In this document: positions 52,174-62,387 of the stretch, piece after piece
Layout: the number at the start of each line of letters is the position of its first letter
Position numbering within the stretch: position 1 is the stretch's first letter
Assembly: GCA_937890595.1 (NCBI GenBank)
Contig: CALADM010000025.1
Span: 62,001 to 126,000 of the forward strand
DNA from: CAJMNU01 sp905214855
GTDB taxonomy: Bacteria; Bacillota; Clostridia; Lachnospirales; Lachnospiraceae
Length of the DNA: 64,000 nt
Reading direction: 5' to 3'
The notes under the pieces: model-generated
The model's database searches: none
What the model was told of the DNA's origin: nothing
What the model saw: only the letters and a program-made list of their open reading frames with translations
Made by a program: the position numbers and the translations under genes

Positions 52174-52833
52174 CTAAAAAAAGTTTAAAAATGGTTTCTT
52201 AAATGCCTGAATTGAGATTTCTTCTCCCTCAAGACGAGCCACCATCGGACCATGTCCGATCTTTCTTGACTTTTCCCGACCATGTTTGACACTCACCTCA
52301 CAGATCCTAAGCTGCATTGGCATCATCTCCATAGCTGCGATCACAGAATCTCTGTTGCCAGATGCACCAGCATACACCGTACCTGCCAGTTTTCCAAGAA
52401 CGATCACATTTCCCTTTGCGATCACCTTAGCACCAACATTGACATCTCCTATGATGACAACACTGGCCTCAGATTCCAGTGTCTCTCCACCTTTCAGCGT
52501 TCCCCTGTAAAACTGACCAGTTTGTGCAGACAGTTCCATCAGTTTCTCATTGAGTGCTTTCTCACAGCGCTCAATACGCTTGGCATTGGTATCCAACAAA
52601 CAAAGAATATCAATATGGGAATTTTCTGTGATCGCATTCACCAATTCATATTCTTCCTTTGCAGTCAGTTCCCTTCCCTCAAATGTGAGAGTCATCTGTA
52701 CAGATCCCCAAAATCTGGCACTATCGCGGAATTTCTTTGCTACATCAAAAAGCAGCTGTTCAAACGGGATCTCGTCATCTAAGAATACCGTCATTCCTGA
52801 TTTATTCCCTTTAATCACCACAGTATTTCTCAT
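52174..52833 (-). CDS. minC: Septum site-determining protein MinC
   Basis: About 219 residues. The N-terminal FtsZ-inhibiting domain (MRNTVVIKGNKSGMTVFLDD, FWGSVQMTLTFEGRELTA) and C-terminal beta-helix (GETLESEASVVIIGDVNVGAKV, GNVIVLGKLAGTVYAGASGN) are complete. GGGGG precedes ATG 52833; an upstream in-frame codon at 52869 overlaps the PBP2 stop and is unlikely. Confidence 0.95.
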   Translation of the reverse strand: MRNTVVIKGNKSGMTVFLDDEIPFEQLLFDVAKKFRDSARFWGSVQMTLTFEGRELTAKEEYELVNAITENSHIDILCLLDTNAKRIERCEKALNEKLMELSAQTGQFYRGTLKGGETLESEASVVIIGDVNVGAKVIAKGNVIVLGKLAGTVYAGASGNRDSVIAAMEMMPMQLRICEVSVKHGREKSRKIGHGPMVARLEGEEISIQAFKKPFLNFF

Positions 52834-52858
52834 GTTTACCCCCTTATTCGGACTATAT

Positions 52859-55750
52859 TTAATCCCCAATCACTACATTAGGAACTTTTGTTGCTCCCTG
52901 TGATCGAATGGTCTCCAAATCTTTAAATCCAAAATAATACTCATATACACTTTTTCCTACCATAACTGCATTTGAAGAGCCATATCCATTTGGAATATTT
53001 ACAGTCACTGCAATCTTTGGATCTGAAACCGGGGCAAAAGATACAAATAATGCATGATCCGGACGAGTCTTGGATTCCTGTGCTGTACCTGTTTTTCCTG
53101 CCACTTCCACTTGAAGACCATTAAAAATCCGCTTTGCAGAACCATTAGAAATCACCTGACGCATTCCCTGATGAACGGCATTCCATGTTGAGTCTGCAAA
53201 ATCCAGTTGTTTATAAATTTTAGGCACATACTCTTTTTCCACATTTCCCTTAGAATCAGTCACTTTATCAATCAAACTCAATTCAAACACTGTTCCTTTG
53301 TTTGCTACAGCTGATATATAACGGGAAAGTTGGATATTCGCAAAAGAATGGCTTCCCTGACCAATTGCTGAACGCTCTGGATCTTTGTTGGAAATTTCTG
53401 GTTTACTCTCACTGATCTCAATTCCTGATGTATGATCAAGACCAAATAAAGCTACATATTTTTGAATGGAAGCAAGTCCTTTTTCTGTAGAATACACGCC
53501 ATTCTCTCCCATAGAAAGCCTATGACCGATCTCTCCAAAATAATAGTTACAGGAATTCTCGATCCCTCCTACTACATTCAATGCATTATGACGACTCGGA
53601 AAGATCCAACAGTTCATTGGCGGTGTGGCATCGGGATAACGACCTGTACACAAAACAGTTTCATTCAGCCCGATCACTCCCTCTTCAAGTCCTGCGATCG
53701 CCATGATCGGCTTAAATGTAGAACCTGGTGCTTTCGTTGTCTGAGTCGCATTGTTATAAAGAGGTCTGGAAAGATCATTCAGCAGCTTGCTGTAATATTC
53801 CGCATTCACTCCACCTGAAAATTTGTTATTATCATAACTTGGATAGGTCACCAGTGCCTTGACCTGCCCTGTTTTTACATCTGTCACCACACATCCTGCT
53901 GTACAGGGATCTAAGGCAAGCTGTGCAGGTGTGATCTCAATATTTCTGATCTTTTCTGTCAGAAAACTATATGCATATGCAGGACCATTCGCCCTAAGCA
54001 AGGCTACCTGAGATTCATCATATGGCAAGACCTCCTGCGCATACAGCGCAAGACACAGCTCTTTTCCTGTCACCGTCTCATCATTTACAAGGTAACGAAA
54101 GATTCGTTTTGTAAATGCAGTATCATTTTCCAAATTTTTTAAAATATATTCTGCCAGCGTCTCAAAAATAGAATCTGCATCCGAATATTTATCTGTGATA
54201 TTTAATTTTGTTGTATCCACCCAGTTTCCAGCAATGCCGGCATATAAATACTCTCTCAAACTGATAGTACCCTCTGCCCATGACTGGTATGCTTCACTCT
54301 TCTGATCAATATTTTTTGTAACCCATATTTCTTTTTCTGTCAGGAATGTGATAATATATTGCATATAAGAAACCATAGAGTCAGAAAGCTGTGACATAAC
54401 GGTCGGAGATTCTGTGTATAGCTGACTTCTCAAATCTGCTAAAATCTGCTGCCTCCTCTGAACAAATTTGCCATAAATCTGTTTTTCAATATCCGATGCA
54501 TTCTCAGATGCCATCTGACTGACTGAAAGAACACTGTTATTAATCAGCTGATAATACGCATCTTTAATGGGAATTGGTTTATCTGATGGATCACTGTACT
54601 GTTCTGGATCTATATCCATATTGACTAAACGACTTGCTACAATTCCTGCCAATTCCTGTTCCAAAATATGATAAATAGCAATCTGAAGATTGGTATCCAA
54701 AGACAGATAGACATCTGAACCTGCCTGTGGCTCTACACGTTCTGTAATCTGTCTGATTCCTCCCATATTATCTACAAACATTGTCTGACTTCCCTTGACA
54801 CCATGCAGTTCTTTTTCCATCGCCTCTTCAATGCCAGATTGTCCCACAATATCGTTTAATTCATATTCATACTCTGGATCAGATTCTCTGAGTGAGTCCA
54901 ACTGTTCCTGATTTACTTTTCCGGTGTATCCAATAATCGGCGCAAAATATACGCTATTATTATACACACGGATCGTATCCTCTGCGATATCAACACCAGG
55001 AAGTTCCGCCTGATGTTCCAAGATATCTGCAACTGTCTCCTCACTTACATGAGTTGCCAGCGTGGTCGTCTCATATTTTTTATATGCGATCAGCCCCATA
55101 CGGTAACGGATATTTGCAATCTTCAAAGCAGTCGCATCATCAAGATCCAATATCCCGCCTTCTTCTGTCTTTAATTCATTGATTTTATAGCGCTCCATGC
55201 AATGGTCAAACAGCTCTCTGGCACTGATCCCTGTGGGATATAAGATTTCTCCCTTTTCTGTCACCTGATCCAGATCATTGACAGATCTCTGTCCATAATA
55301 ATCCCTTAAAAAGCGTTTTCTTGCTGCCTCAGAAGAACTGGTATAATATATCTCTCCATTTTGATCAATTCCCAATTCCAGTCCATCCTGTAAAGTTTCT
55401 CCATGTTTATCCAAAATCTGAACCAGATGAGACAACATCTGGTTTCTCTCCAGTGTTGTCTCAAATGCTCCAACATCTTGGATTGTCACAGAATACGCAA
55501 GCTCATTGTATGCCAAAAGCTCCCCATTACAGTCATAAATATTTCCTCTTGTACTTTTAAGGAGAATATTTCTCTCTGTAGTAGAAATGTACTCATCCAA
55601 GTAGGATTCTCCATTTAAGATCTGCATCTGGAACAATTGAACTGCCAGTACACTAGACATTCCCAGAAAAAGGATCACCAAAACAAACAGTCTGGAAGTC
55701 ACTACTTTTTTCATGTTTTCTTTTATCACTTCAAATAAATCGCTAAACAA
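52859..55750 (-). CDS. mrdA: Class B penicillin-binding protein 2 (elongasome transpeptidase)
   Basis: 963 residues, clearly longer than the usual 600-750. One N-terminal membrane helix (about 18-38), a dimerisation domain beginning RGNIYDCNGELLAYNE, and a C-terminal transpeptidase with SxxK in APGSTFKPIMAIAGL, SxN in ENSCNYYFGE and KTG in VAGKTGTAQES. The extra length is a helical insertion of about 250 residues (about 385-640) between the pedestal and catalytic regions. Start is TTG 55750 with AGAGAGG 8 nt upstream, overlapping mreD by 8 nt; a later ATG (MKKVVTSRL) is an alternative. Confidence 0.93.
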   Translation of the reverse strand: MFSDLFEVIKENMKKVVTSRLFVLVILFLGMSSVLAVQLFQMQILNGESYLDEYISTTERNILLKSTRGNIYDCNGELLAYNELAYSVTIQDVGAFETTLERNQMLSHLVQILDKHGETLQDGLELGIDQNGEIYYTSSSEAARKRFLRDYYGQRSVNDLDQVTEKGEILYPTGISARELFDHCMERYKINELKTEEGGILDLDDATALKIANIRYRMGLIAYKKYETTTLATHVSEETVADILEHQAELPGVDIAEDTIRVYNNSVYFAPIIGYTGKVNQEQLDSLRESDPEYEYELNDIVGQSGIEEAMEKELHGVKGSQTMFVDNMGGIRQITERVEPQAGSDVYLSLDTNLQIAIYHILEQELAGIVASRLVNMDIDPEQYSDPSDKPIPIKDAYYQLINNSVLSVSQMASENASDIEKQIYGKFVQRRQQILADLRSQLYTESPTVMSQLSDSMVSYMQYIITFLTEKEIWVTKNIDQKSEAYQSWAEGTISLREYLYAGIAGNWVDTTKLNITDKYSDADSIFETLAEYILKNLENDTAFTKRIFRYLVNDETVTGKELCLALYAQEVLPYDESQVALLRANGPAYAYSFLTEKIRNIEITPAQLALDPCTAGCVVTDVKTGQVKALVTYPSYDNNKFSGGVNAEYYSKLLNDLSRPLYNNATQTTKAPGSTFKPIMAIAGLEEGVIGLNETVLCTGRYPDATPPMNCWIFPSRHNALNVVGGIENSCNYYFGEIGHRLSMGENGVYSTEKGLASIQKYVALFGLDHTSGIEISESKPEISNKDPERSAIGQGSHSFANIQLSRYISAVANKGTVFELSLIDKVTDSKGNVEKEYVPKIYKQLDFADSTWNAVHQGMRQVISNGSAKRIFNGLQVEVAGKTGTAQESKTRPDHALFVSFAPVSDPKIAVTVNIPNGYGSSNAVMVGKSVYEYYFGFKDLETIRSQGATKVPNVVIGD

Positions 55751-56267
55751 TCGTAGAACCTCTCTTTTTCTCCATTTCCTGCATCCGGCGGCTGTACCAC
55801 AAGATCACCCGATAGATACACAGGGTTGTTACAACTGTAAAAATGGTTTCTGGAAGCATGATCTTCATAAAATAATAACCAAAATGAATCTTGCCTCTAA
55901 ATAAAAAGCGGAACACAAACACATACATGCTGTAGGCAAACTCATTGATAATACTCAAAACGAGTGGTAATGTGATGTATTCCTCATAATAATACTGTGT
56001 ACAAATCCCATTACAGTATCCAATCAAAAGGAACAGTAATGTATAAAATCCAACAGGACCACTGTAAAACAGATCCATAAAAAGACCTGCAATTAATCCA
56101 TAAAACATTCCGGATTCTTTTCCACCGATAAATCCAAAAGAAAATGTCAGTATCAATAAAAGATTCGGAGATGCAGCCAACACAGGAATCAATGGGAAGA
56201 GACTGCTCTGTATGACAAACGCAACGATCAGAAGAAGAAGATTCAACGCAATTTTTTTTATATTCAT
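55743..56267 (-). CDS. mreD: Rod shape-determining protein MreD
   Basis: 174 residues with five to six membrane helices (IALNLLLLIVAFVIQSSLFP near the N-terminus; LLILTFSFGFIGGKESGMFYG). MreD is an integral part of the elongasome linking MreC/RodA/PBP2. It overlaps mreC by 4 nt and mrdA by 8 nt, so the three are translationally coupled. Confidence 0.94.
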   Translation of the reverse strand: MNIKKIALNLLLLIVAFVIQSSLFPLIPVLAASPNLLLILTFSFGFIGGKESGMFYGLIAGLFMDLFYSGPVGFYTLLFLLIGYCNGICTQYYYEEYITLPLVLSIINEFAYSMYVFVFRFLFRGKIHFGYYFMKIMLPETIFTVVTTLCIYRVILWYSRRMQEMEKKRGSTIV

Positions 56268-57208
56268 TCTGTTGTCTCTCCTTCCTCTGTATCTGCTGTC
56301 TGCTCACTCTCAGATGATGTCTCAGATTCCGTTTCTTCTGATCCGTCCTGCACCTGTGATGTTTCCTCCTCTTCCAGCATTTCTTTTAGATCTGTGATCA
56401 CCAAAACTTCCTGTAAATCGTCAAAATCTGCTGCCGGTATCAGGTAACCGGATCTGGTCAGGTTATTGGAATCAATATTGAGTTCTGTAACATACCCAAT
56501 TAATATTCCTGGCAAAAATACATCACTGATATTCGAAGTCACCAGACGGTCTCCCTCTTGGATCTCATCCTCTTTCAACACATGGCTGACACGAAGTTTT
56601 CCTTCCTCAAAAAGACGCAGATCACCAGAAACAATACAATTATCTCCAGACTGCATGGACATTGCACTGACATTGCTGGCATCATCAATGATAGAACGCA
56701 CGGTTGCATAATTTGCCCCCACATCTGTAACGATCCCCACAAGTCCCGCTCCAGAGAGTACATTCATATTTACCTTAATCCCATCATTTGATCCTTTGTT
56801 GATCCGAAATACCTGAAACCAGTTTCCAGAATCCTTTGCAATGACTCTGGCTGCCACTTTATGGTACTGCATATATTCCTGATCCAGCTCATAGAGATCT
56901 CTCAAGCGATCCAACTCGTACTGTTCTAAGCCTAAACGATTGTTTTCCTCTGTCAAAGAAGCAATCTGTTCCTTCAGTTTTTCATTCTCCTTTAGAGCAT
57001 CTTTCATCTTTGTCATATCCCGTATCTCGTTGTAGACCACAGATCCCGCTGCATTGACCCCTGACTGCAGAGGTACTAAAAGATAACCGATGGTGCTGCG
57101 CAGCGGTTCCAAAAAGCTGCTGTTGAGTGAGGTCAGCCCAATCATCAGCACGCACAGGATACTGAGCGCAAGTAAGATGTATTTGCTATAATTTGATTCC
57201 TTTTTCAT
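56264..57208 (-). CDS. mreC: Rod shape-determining protein MreC
   Basis: 314 residues. N-terminal membrane helix (about 10-30), coiled coil (about 70-110, MKDALKENEKLKEQIASLTE) and beta-barrel domain with RVIAKDSGNWFQVFRINKGS, DGIKVNMNVLSGAGLVGIV. The C-terminus ends in a Glu/Ser/Thr-rich tail (about 280-314). No mreB is in the window. It starts 2 nt after radC. Confidence 0.95.
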   Translation of the reverse strand: MKKESNYSKYILLALSILCVLMIGLTSLNSSFLEPLRSTIGYLLVPLQSGVNAAGSVVYNEIRDMTKMKDALKENEKLKEQIASLTEENNRLGLEQYELDRLRDLYELDQEYMQYHKVAARVIAKDSGNWFQVFRINKGSNDGIKVNMNVLSGAGLVGIVTDVGANYATVRSIIDDASNVSAMSMQSGDNCIVSGDLRLFEEGKLRVSHVLKEDEIQEGDRLVTSNISDVFLPGILIGYVTELNIDSNNLTRSGYLIPAADFDDLQEVLVITDLKEMLEEEETSQVQDGSEETESETSSESEQTADTEEGETTE

Positions 57209-57210
57209 TC

Positions 57211-57903
57211 TTAAAATATTCCCCGTTCCTTAAAACTGATGTAGGAATTATCTCCAATGATCACATGATCCAAAAGCGGAATATCTAATATTTCTCCTAC
57301 TTCACGAATCCGTGCTGTGATCAGGCAGTCTTCCCTGCTGGGTGTCGGATCGCCGCTTGGGTGATTGTGTACTAAAATCAATTTCACTGCATGGTATCGC
57401 AGTGCTTCTAAAAACACTTCTCTTGGAGCGATCGGTGCGCTGTTTACCGTTCCCTTAAACATCATCTGCTCTCTGAGCAGGACATTTTTTGTATTCAAAA
57501 ACAAAACATGCAATTCTTCCTGCTCTAAATGACGCATTTCTTCCATATAATAATCTGCTACTGCTCTGGCATCATGAAACTTATGGGTCTCCGGTGATGC
57601 CGCTTTGCGCCAAATTCTCTTAGACAGTTCTCCAATACATTGAATCTGTACTGCTTTTACCCGCCCGATCCCCTTTTGCGCCAAAAGCTGGGGTAAGGTA
57701 AGATGCAAAAGTCCCAAAATCCCCATTTCTCCCTGAAGCTGAATGACATTTCTGGACAGTTCCAAAGCATTTTGTCCTTTAGAACCTGTCCTGAGAATAA
57801 CGGCCAGAAGCTCAATATCTGTCAAGCTTTCCGCACCATACGCCAAACACTTTTCATATGGCTGTTCTGCTACAGTTAGTTGTTTCATTGTCCTATTTTC
57901 CAT
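57211..57903 (-). CDS. radC: RadC family JAB-domain protein
   Basis: 230 residues. N-terminal helix-hairpin-helix-like part (LAQKGIGRVKAVQIQCIGEL) and a C-terminal JAMM metalloprotease-like domain with the metal motif LVHNHPSGDPTPSRED and preceding VLFLNTKN and PREVFLEALR. The old DNA-repair assignment is doubtful; function is unresolved. GGGAGG precedes the ATG. First gene of the radC-mreCD-mrdA-minCDE-rodA-mgsA-dac series. The 143-nt upstream gap has a TAAAAT but no clear -35 and no evident terminator for the preceding operon. Confidence 0.93.
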   Translation of the reverse strand: MENRTMKQLTVAEQPYEKCLAYGAESLTDIELLAVILRTGSKGQNALELSRNVIQLQGEMGILGLLHLTLPQLLAQKGIGRVKAVQIQCIGELSKRIWRKAASPETHKFHDARAVADYYMEEMRHLEQEELHVLFLNTKNVLLREQMMFKGTVNSAPIAPREVFLEALRYHAVKLILVHNHPSGDPTPSREDCLITARIREVGEILDIPLLDHVIIGDNSYISFKERGIF

Positions 57904-58046
57904 AGTAACCTCCCAACTGTGCTGCTCTCCAAAGCATTAGTTATTTTAACATAACTCACCGCTTCTGTATATATCTGTATAAAAATTTTTCATATACTCT
58001 TTTAGCTTTGGCAATCCGACTCTTTTCCTCACTGTATCATCATGTA

Positions 58047-59327
58047 TTACAGTTTCACGATACCACGCTCACACAAACGCTGCAGTGATTTTAAAATTCC
58101 AAGTTTTGCGTGATACCAGGTCAAACCACCCTGAAAATATACAGCATAAGGGGGCTTAATTGGACCATCTGCAGACAGCTCAATGGAAGATCCCTGTACA
58201 AATGCACCTGCTGCCATGATGACTGGCGCATCATACCCTGGCATATCCCATGGCTCTGGGGTCACAAAACTATCCACTGGTGCTGCTGCCTGAATTCCCT
58301 CACAGAACCCGATCACACCCTCTGGTGTTCCAAAGGTAACTGCCTGAATGATATCATGGCGTGATTCACTTCCATTTGGAACTACCTCAAACCCAAGACG
58401 CTCATATACATTGGCTGCAAAAATCGCTCCTTTTAATGCTCCTGCGACTACCGTTGGTGCTAAAAACAATCCCTGATAAAAAGATTGATTTAATCCAAGA
58501 CTTGCCCCTACTTCCTTTCCAAGTCCCGGTGCAGAAAGACGACATGCCGCACGCTCAATACAATCCTTTCTTCCCACAATATATCCACCGATCGGTGCTA
58601 GACCACCACCTGGGTTTTTGATCAGAGATCCCACCATCATGTCTGCTCCTACATCAATTGGTTCTCTCTCCTCCACAAATTCACCATAACAGTTATCTAC
58701 CATACAGATCACATCTGGTTTGATCGACTTCACAAAACGGATCAATTCTCCAATCCTTTCAACAGAGAGAGTGGGACGAGTTGCATATCCTTTTGATCGC
58801 TGGATCGTCACCATTTTTGTATTTTCACGGATTGCCGCACGGATCCCATCAAAATCAAAACTTCCATCCTCCAAAAGATCTACCTGCTGATAACTAACAC
58901 CATATTCTTTTAAAGATCCTACGGATTCTCTGATTCCAATTACTTCCTCCAGTGTATCATATGGTTTTCCAACTGGTGAGAGCAGTTCATCTCCAGGTCT
59001 TAGATTACTGGATAATGCCACATGAAGTGCATGTGTCCCACTGATCAACTGCGGGCGTACCAAAGCATCCTCTGCATGAAAGACAGAAGCATACACTGCT
59101 TCCAGAGTATCTCTTCCCAGATCGTTATATCCATATCCTGTCGTTGCCGCAAAATGGATATCACTAACCCTATTATCCTGCATTGCCTTTAAAACTTTAA
59201 GCTGATTCCATTCTGCCATCTCATCAATTGCCTCAAAACGTTCTTTCAGCTCTTCCAGAATATTCTCTCCAAACTTCAGCACCGGTTCGCTGATTCCAAG
59301 TGTACTGTACATTCCTTCTCTTTTCAT
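58047..59327 (-). CDS. ynbB: Methionine-gamma-lyase-like PLP protein (aluminium-resistance/YnbB family)
   Basis: 426 residues. PLP fold-type I enzyme. Motifs: HFAATTGYGYNDLGRDTLEA, LISGTHALHVALSSNLRPGD, VCMVDNCYGEFVEEREP, PLP-lysine region MVGSLIKNPGGGLAPIGGYI and SPGL-like APGLGKEVGASLG. The family is often annotated as methionine gamma-lyase family or aluminium resistance protein, with uncertain activity. Start 1 nt past miaA, in the conserved order mutS-mutL-miaA-ynbB of Firmicutes. Confidence 0.9.
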   Translation of the reverse strand: MKREGMYSTLGISEPVLKFGENILEELKERFEAIDEMAEWNQLKVLKAMQDNRVSDIHFAATTGYGYNDLGRDTLEAVYASVFHAEDALVRPQLISGTHALHVALSSNLRPGDELLSPVGKPYDTLEEVIGIRESVGSLKEYGVSYQQVDLLEDGSFDFDGIRAAIRENTKMVTIQRSKGYATRPTLSVERIGELIRFVKSIKPDVICMVDNCYGEFVEEREPIDVGADMMVGSLIKNPGGGLAPIGGYIVGRKDCIERAACRLSAPGLGKEVGASLGLNQSFYQGLFLAPTVVAGALKGAIFAANVYERLGFEVVPNGSESRHDIIQAVTFGTPEGVIGFCEGIQAAAPVDSFVTPEPWDMPGYDAPVIMAAGAFVQGSSIELSADGPIKPPYAVYFQGGLTWYHAKLGILKSLQRLCERGIVKL

Positions 59328-59328
59328 A

Positions 59329-60306
59329 TTATCTAATCTCCTCTACTCCCAGTTTTTCTCTGCAATCTTCACATATCTTTGCAAGAATTCGGGTCTTATC
59401 ATTTTCATAATCCGGCAGATTCAGCCATGTAACCTCACGTTCCCTTTTAAACCAAGTGATCTGACGCTTTGCAAAATGTCTGGTATCCCTTTTTAAAACG
59501 GATACTGCTTCCTCCAGACTACACATACCATTCAAATAATCCAAAATCTCCTTATATCCAAGCCCCTGCATAGAGACCATGCCACGGTTCATGCCCATCT
59601 CTTTCAGATGGCGCACCTCATCTATGAGTCCCTCTTTCAGCATACTGTCTACTCTCTCTTCAATCCTCTTATACAAGATTTCACGGTCTGTGTTCAACAC
59701 ATAGTACAAAAATGCATATGGGGACTCTTTTGCCCTTTCTGTTTCATTGTGTTCAGAAATCTGTTTTCCTGTCAGATAATAAAATTCCAATGCACGGACT
59801 ACTCTCTTTATGTTATTTGCATGGATCGCATCTGCAGACTTAGGATCTATCTCACGCAGTCTTTCATGCAGATAGTCTGCCCCCTTTTCCTTTGCCACAT
59901 TCTCCAGTTCCCTGCGGATGTTTCCTCCCTCATCTTCGTTTTCCGTAAAATCAATATCATATAATAGTGCCTGAATGTAAAAACCAGTCCCTCCTACAAC
60001 AATCGGGATATGTCCTCTAAGACGTATTTGTTCCATTGCTTCCTTAGCCAGTTTTTGAAACAATGCCACATGAAATTCCTCATCCGGCTCCAAAATGTCA
60101 ATCAAATGATGGCAAACTCCATCCATCTCTTCTTTTGTGATCTTTGCAGATCCAATATCCATATGACGATACACCTGCATGGAATCTGCACTTATAATCT
60201 CTCCCCCGATCTTTTTTGCCAGCTCTATAGACAGAGCTGTTTTTCCGACAGCGGTAGGTCCTGTCAGAATAATAAGAGGTTTTTTTCCTCCTTCTGCTAT
60301 ATTCAC
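59329..60306 (-). CDS. miaA: tRNA dimethylallyltransferase
   Basis: 325 residues. Adds dimethylallyl to A37 of tRNAs reading UNN codons. P-loop IILTGPTAVGKTALSIELAK, DSMQVYRHMDIGSAKI, HHLIDILEPDEEFHVALF, VGGTGFYIQALLYDID and the C-terminal RHFAKRQITWFKRE. A GTG start at 60306 with AAGGAAGAG about 10 nt upstream. It lies 25 nt after mutL. Confidence 0.95.
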   Translation of the reverse strand: MNIAEGGKKPLIILTGPTAVGKTALSIELAKKIGGEIISADSMQVYRHMDIGSAKITKEEMDGVCHHLIDILEPDEEFHVALFQKLAKEAMEQIRLRGHIPIVVGGTGFYIQALLYDIDFTENEDEGGNIRRELENVAKEKGADYLHERLREIDPKSADAIHANNIKRVVRALEFYYLTGKQISEHNETERAKESPYAFLYYVLNTDREILYKRIEERVDSMLKEGLIDEVRHLKEMGMNRGMVSMQGLGYKEILDYLNGMCSLEEAVSVLKRDTRHFAKRQITWFKREREVTWLNLPDYENDKTRILAKICEDCREKLGVEEIR

Positions 60307-60331
60307 TCTTATTCACTCTTCCTTCTATCTA

Positions 60332-62308
60332 TCAGACAATTCTCTTAAATTTCTTCTCCAGCTCATATTTACTCATTGCAATGATCGTTGGACGACCATG
60401 TGGACACGCATATGGGTTATCCAACTCCAAAAGTTCATCGATCAACTGATCTGCTTCTGCAAAACTCATCTTGTGATTACCTTTCACTGCTGCTTTACAT
60501 GACATAGAAGCCACACGCTCCAAGATCAGATCTTGACTCAAATTTCCTATCATCTCCAAAAGAAGTTCTTTTTTAGCGATAGAAAATAAATTGTCTGGAA
60601 TCGCAGAAACAGCATATTCTGTATCACCAAATGGAGCAATTTCAAACCCGATCTGTTCCAGCTCTTTCCTGTGTCCTTCCAAATTAACCTGTTCCTGAGG
60701 TGTCAATGTAAGGATGATGGGAGGTGATATCTGCTGACTTGTATATTCCCTGTTTTTTAGAGAATGCATCGTCTTTTCATAAAGCACTTTCTCATGTGCT
60801 GCATGTTGATCTATAATAAAAAGCTGATTATGATATTCCACCAACCAATAGGTATCAAACAGCTGTCCAATCAGGCGATGCTGACTTCTCGCTTCATGGG
60901 AAAGCATCTTGTCCTCAAACAGGCTTTGCTGTACCGCCTCTTTTACCTGTATCTTAGAGACCTCTCCATAAGGCATGTTTTCTTCCTTTAAAGAAATTTC
61001 CTTCACACTATTCTGGATTGGATTATCCTGTTGTTTTCGATGTGTTTCAAACGGCTCTGCCATCCGAAACGCATTCTCTCTCTTCACTGCCTTTTTTTCT
61101 GGCAGATTTTCTTTCTTGAGTACGTCCTGTTTTTTAGCAGTATCCTGAACTCTCTCTTTTTTGTTATGTTCTTCAAGACATAACGATCTTTCATGTCCAT
61201 CCTGTCCTTTTTTTTCGGGTTGTCCTCTATCAAATGTTTTTTGCTGGGAGATATTCTTACTATTCCCCTTCTCCTGAGACAAGGTTGCATCCGGAAGTTC
61301 TGCCTGTGGAATCAGTTCTTTCTTTTCCAGAGCATTTCTCACTGCCCGATACACAGTATCATATACCAGATCATTGTTTCCAAAACGGACATCCATCTTT
61401 GTCGGATGAACATTCACATCCAAAAGAATTGGGTCTGTGTGGATCTGCAGCACCAAAAAAGGATACATATGCTGCATCATATAGGGTTTATAGGCATCCT
61501 CGATCGCCTTATATAAAATTTTACTTTTTATATAACGCCCATTTATGAAATACATCTCCAACCCACGATTTCCTCTTGCAATGACAGGTTTTCCCGCAAA
61601 ACCTGTTACCTGAATAGATGGATTTTGCTTTTCTTCTACTTTAAGCAGATTGGCTGCGATCTCCCGCCCATACAAGGCATAGATAATATCTTTTAAACTA
61701 TGGTTTCCAGAAGTATGCAGCTTGCTCTGATTATTTTGAATCAAGCGTATTGACACTTCTGGATGGGATAACGCAATCTTTTGCACCATTTCTGTGACAT
61801 AAGCGCCTTCTGTTGTATTCGACTTTAAAAACTTCTTTCGCACTGGTGTATTAAAAAAAAGATTTCTCACCAAAAAAGTCGTTCCCTCTGGTGCTCCTAC
61901 CTCTTCCATCTCTTTCTCCACACCACCTTCTATCCGATAACGCACACCAATCAGTGTCTCAGGCGTTTTTGTAATAAATTCTACCTGAGATACTGCTGCA
62001 ATACTGGATAAAGCCTCTCCACGGAATCCCAGAGAGGATACTGTTGTCAAGTCCTCTGCTGTCTGAATCTTACTGGTCGCATGACGGCAAAAAGCCAGTC
62101 GTATCTCTTCTTTTTCGATACCGCACCCATTGTCTGTAACACGGATCAAGCTTGTGCCGCCATCCCGGATCTCCACCGTCACCGCACTTGCTTTTGCATC
62201 AATTGCATTCTCTAACAACTCCTTCACCACTGAGGCCGGTCGCTCCACCACCTCACCAGCAGCAATCTTGTCAATCGTGCTCTGATCCAGCACTGCTATT
62301 TTAGCCAT
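60332..62308 (-). CDS. mutL: DNA mismatch repair protein MutL
   Basis: 658 residues. N-terminal GHKL ATPase: IDKIAAGEVVERPASVVKEL, ENAIDAKASAVTVEI, TDNGCGIEKEEI, TSKIQTAEDL and SLGFRGEALSSIAAVS. A charged linker (about 345-460) follows, then the dimerisation domain with endonuclease motif DQHAAHEKVLYE and CPHGRP near the C-terminus; the expected second metal motif GRPTIIAMSKYELEKKF is complete. It is therefore the endonuclease-type MutL of bacteria lacking MutH. AAGGG precedes the ATG. Confidence 0.96.
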   Translation of the reverse strand: MAKIAVLDQSTIDKIAAGEVVERPASVVKELLENAIDAKASAVTVEIRDGGTSLIRVTDNGCGIEKEEIRLAFCRHATSKIQTAEDLTTVSSLGFRGEALSSIAAVSQVEFITKTPETLIGVRYRIEGGVEKEMEEVGAPEGTTFLVRNLFFNTPVRKKFLKSNTTEGAYVTEMVQKIALSHPEVSIRLIQNNQSKLHTSGNHSLKDIIYALYGREIAANLLKVEEKQNPSIQVTGFAGKPVIARGNRGLEMYFINGRYIKSKILYKAIEDAYKPYMMQHMYPFLVLQIHTDPILLDVNVHPTKMDVRFGNNDLVYDTVYRAVRNALEKKELIPQAELPDATLSQEKGNSKNISQQKTFDRGQPEKKGQDGHERSLCLEEHNKKERVQDTAKKQDVLKKENLPEKKAVKRENAFRMAEPFETHRKQQDNPIQNSVKEISLKEENMPYGEVSKIQVKEAVQQSLFEDKMLSHEARSQHRLIGQLFDTYWLVEYHNQLFIIDQHAAHEKVLYEKTMHSLKNREYTSQQISPPIILTLTPQEQVNLEGHRKELEQIGFEIAPFGDTEYAVSAIPDNLFSIAKKELLLEMIGNLSQDLILERVASMSCKAAVKGNHKMSFAEADQLIDELLELDNPYACPHGRPTIIAMSKYELEKKFKRIV

Positions 62309-62387
62309 CCCTTACCACCTCTGTTTTCACATGTTTCCTCTGATCTTCTACTTTTACACGTTTGACACTTCTACCCTTTCTTGCAGC

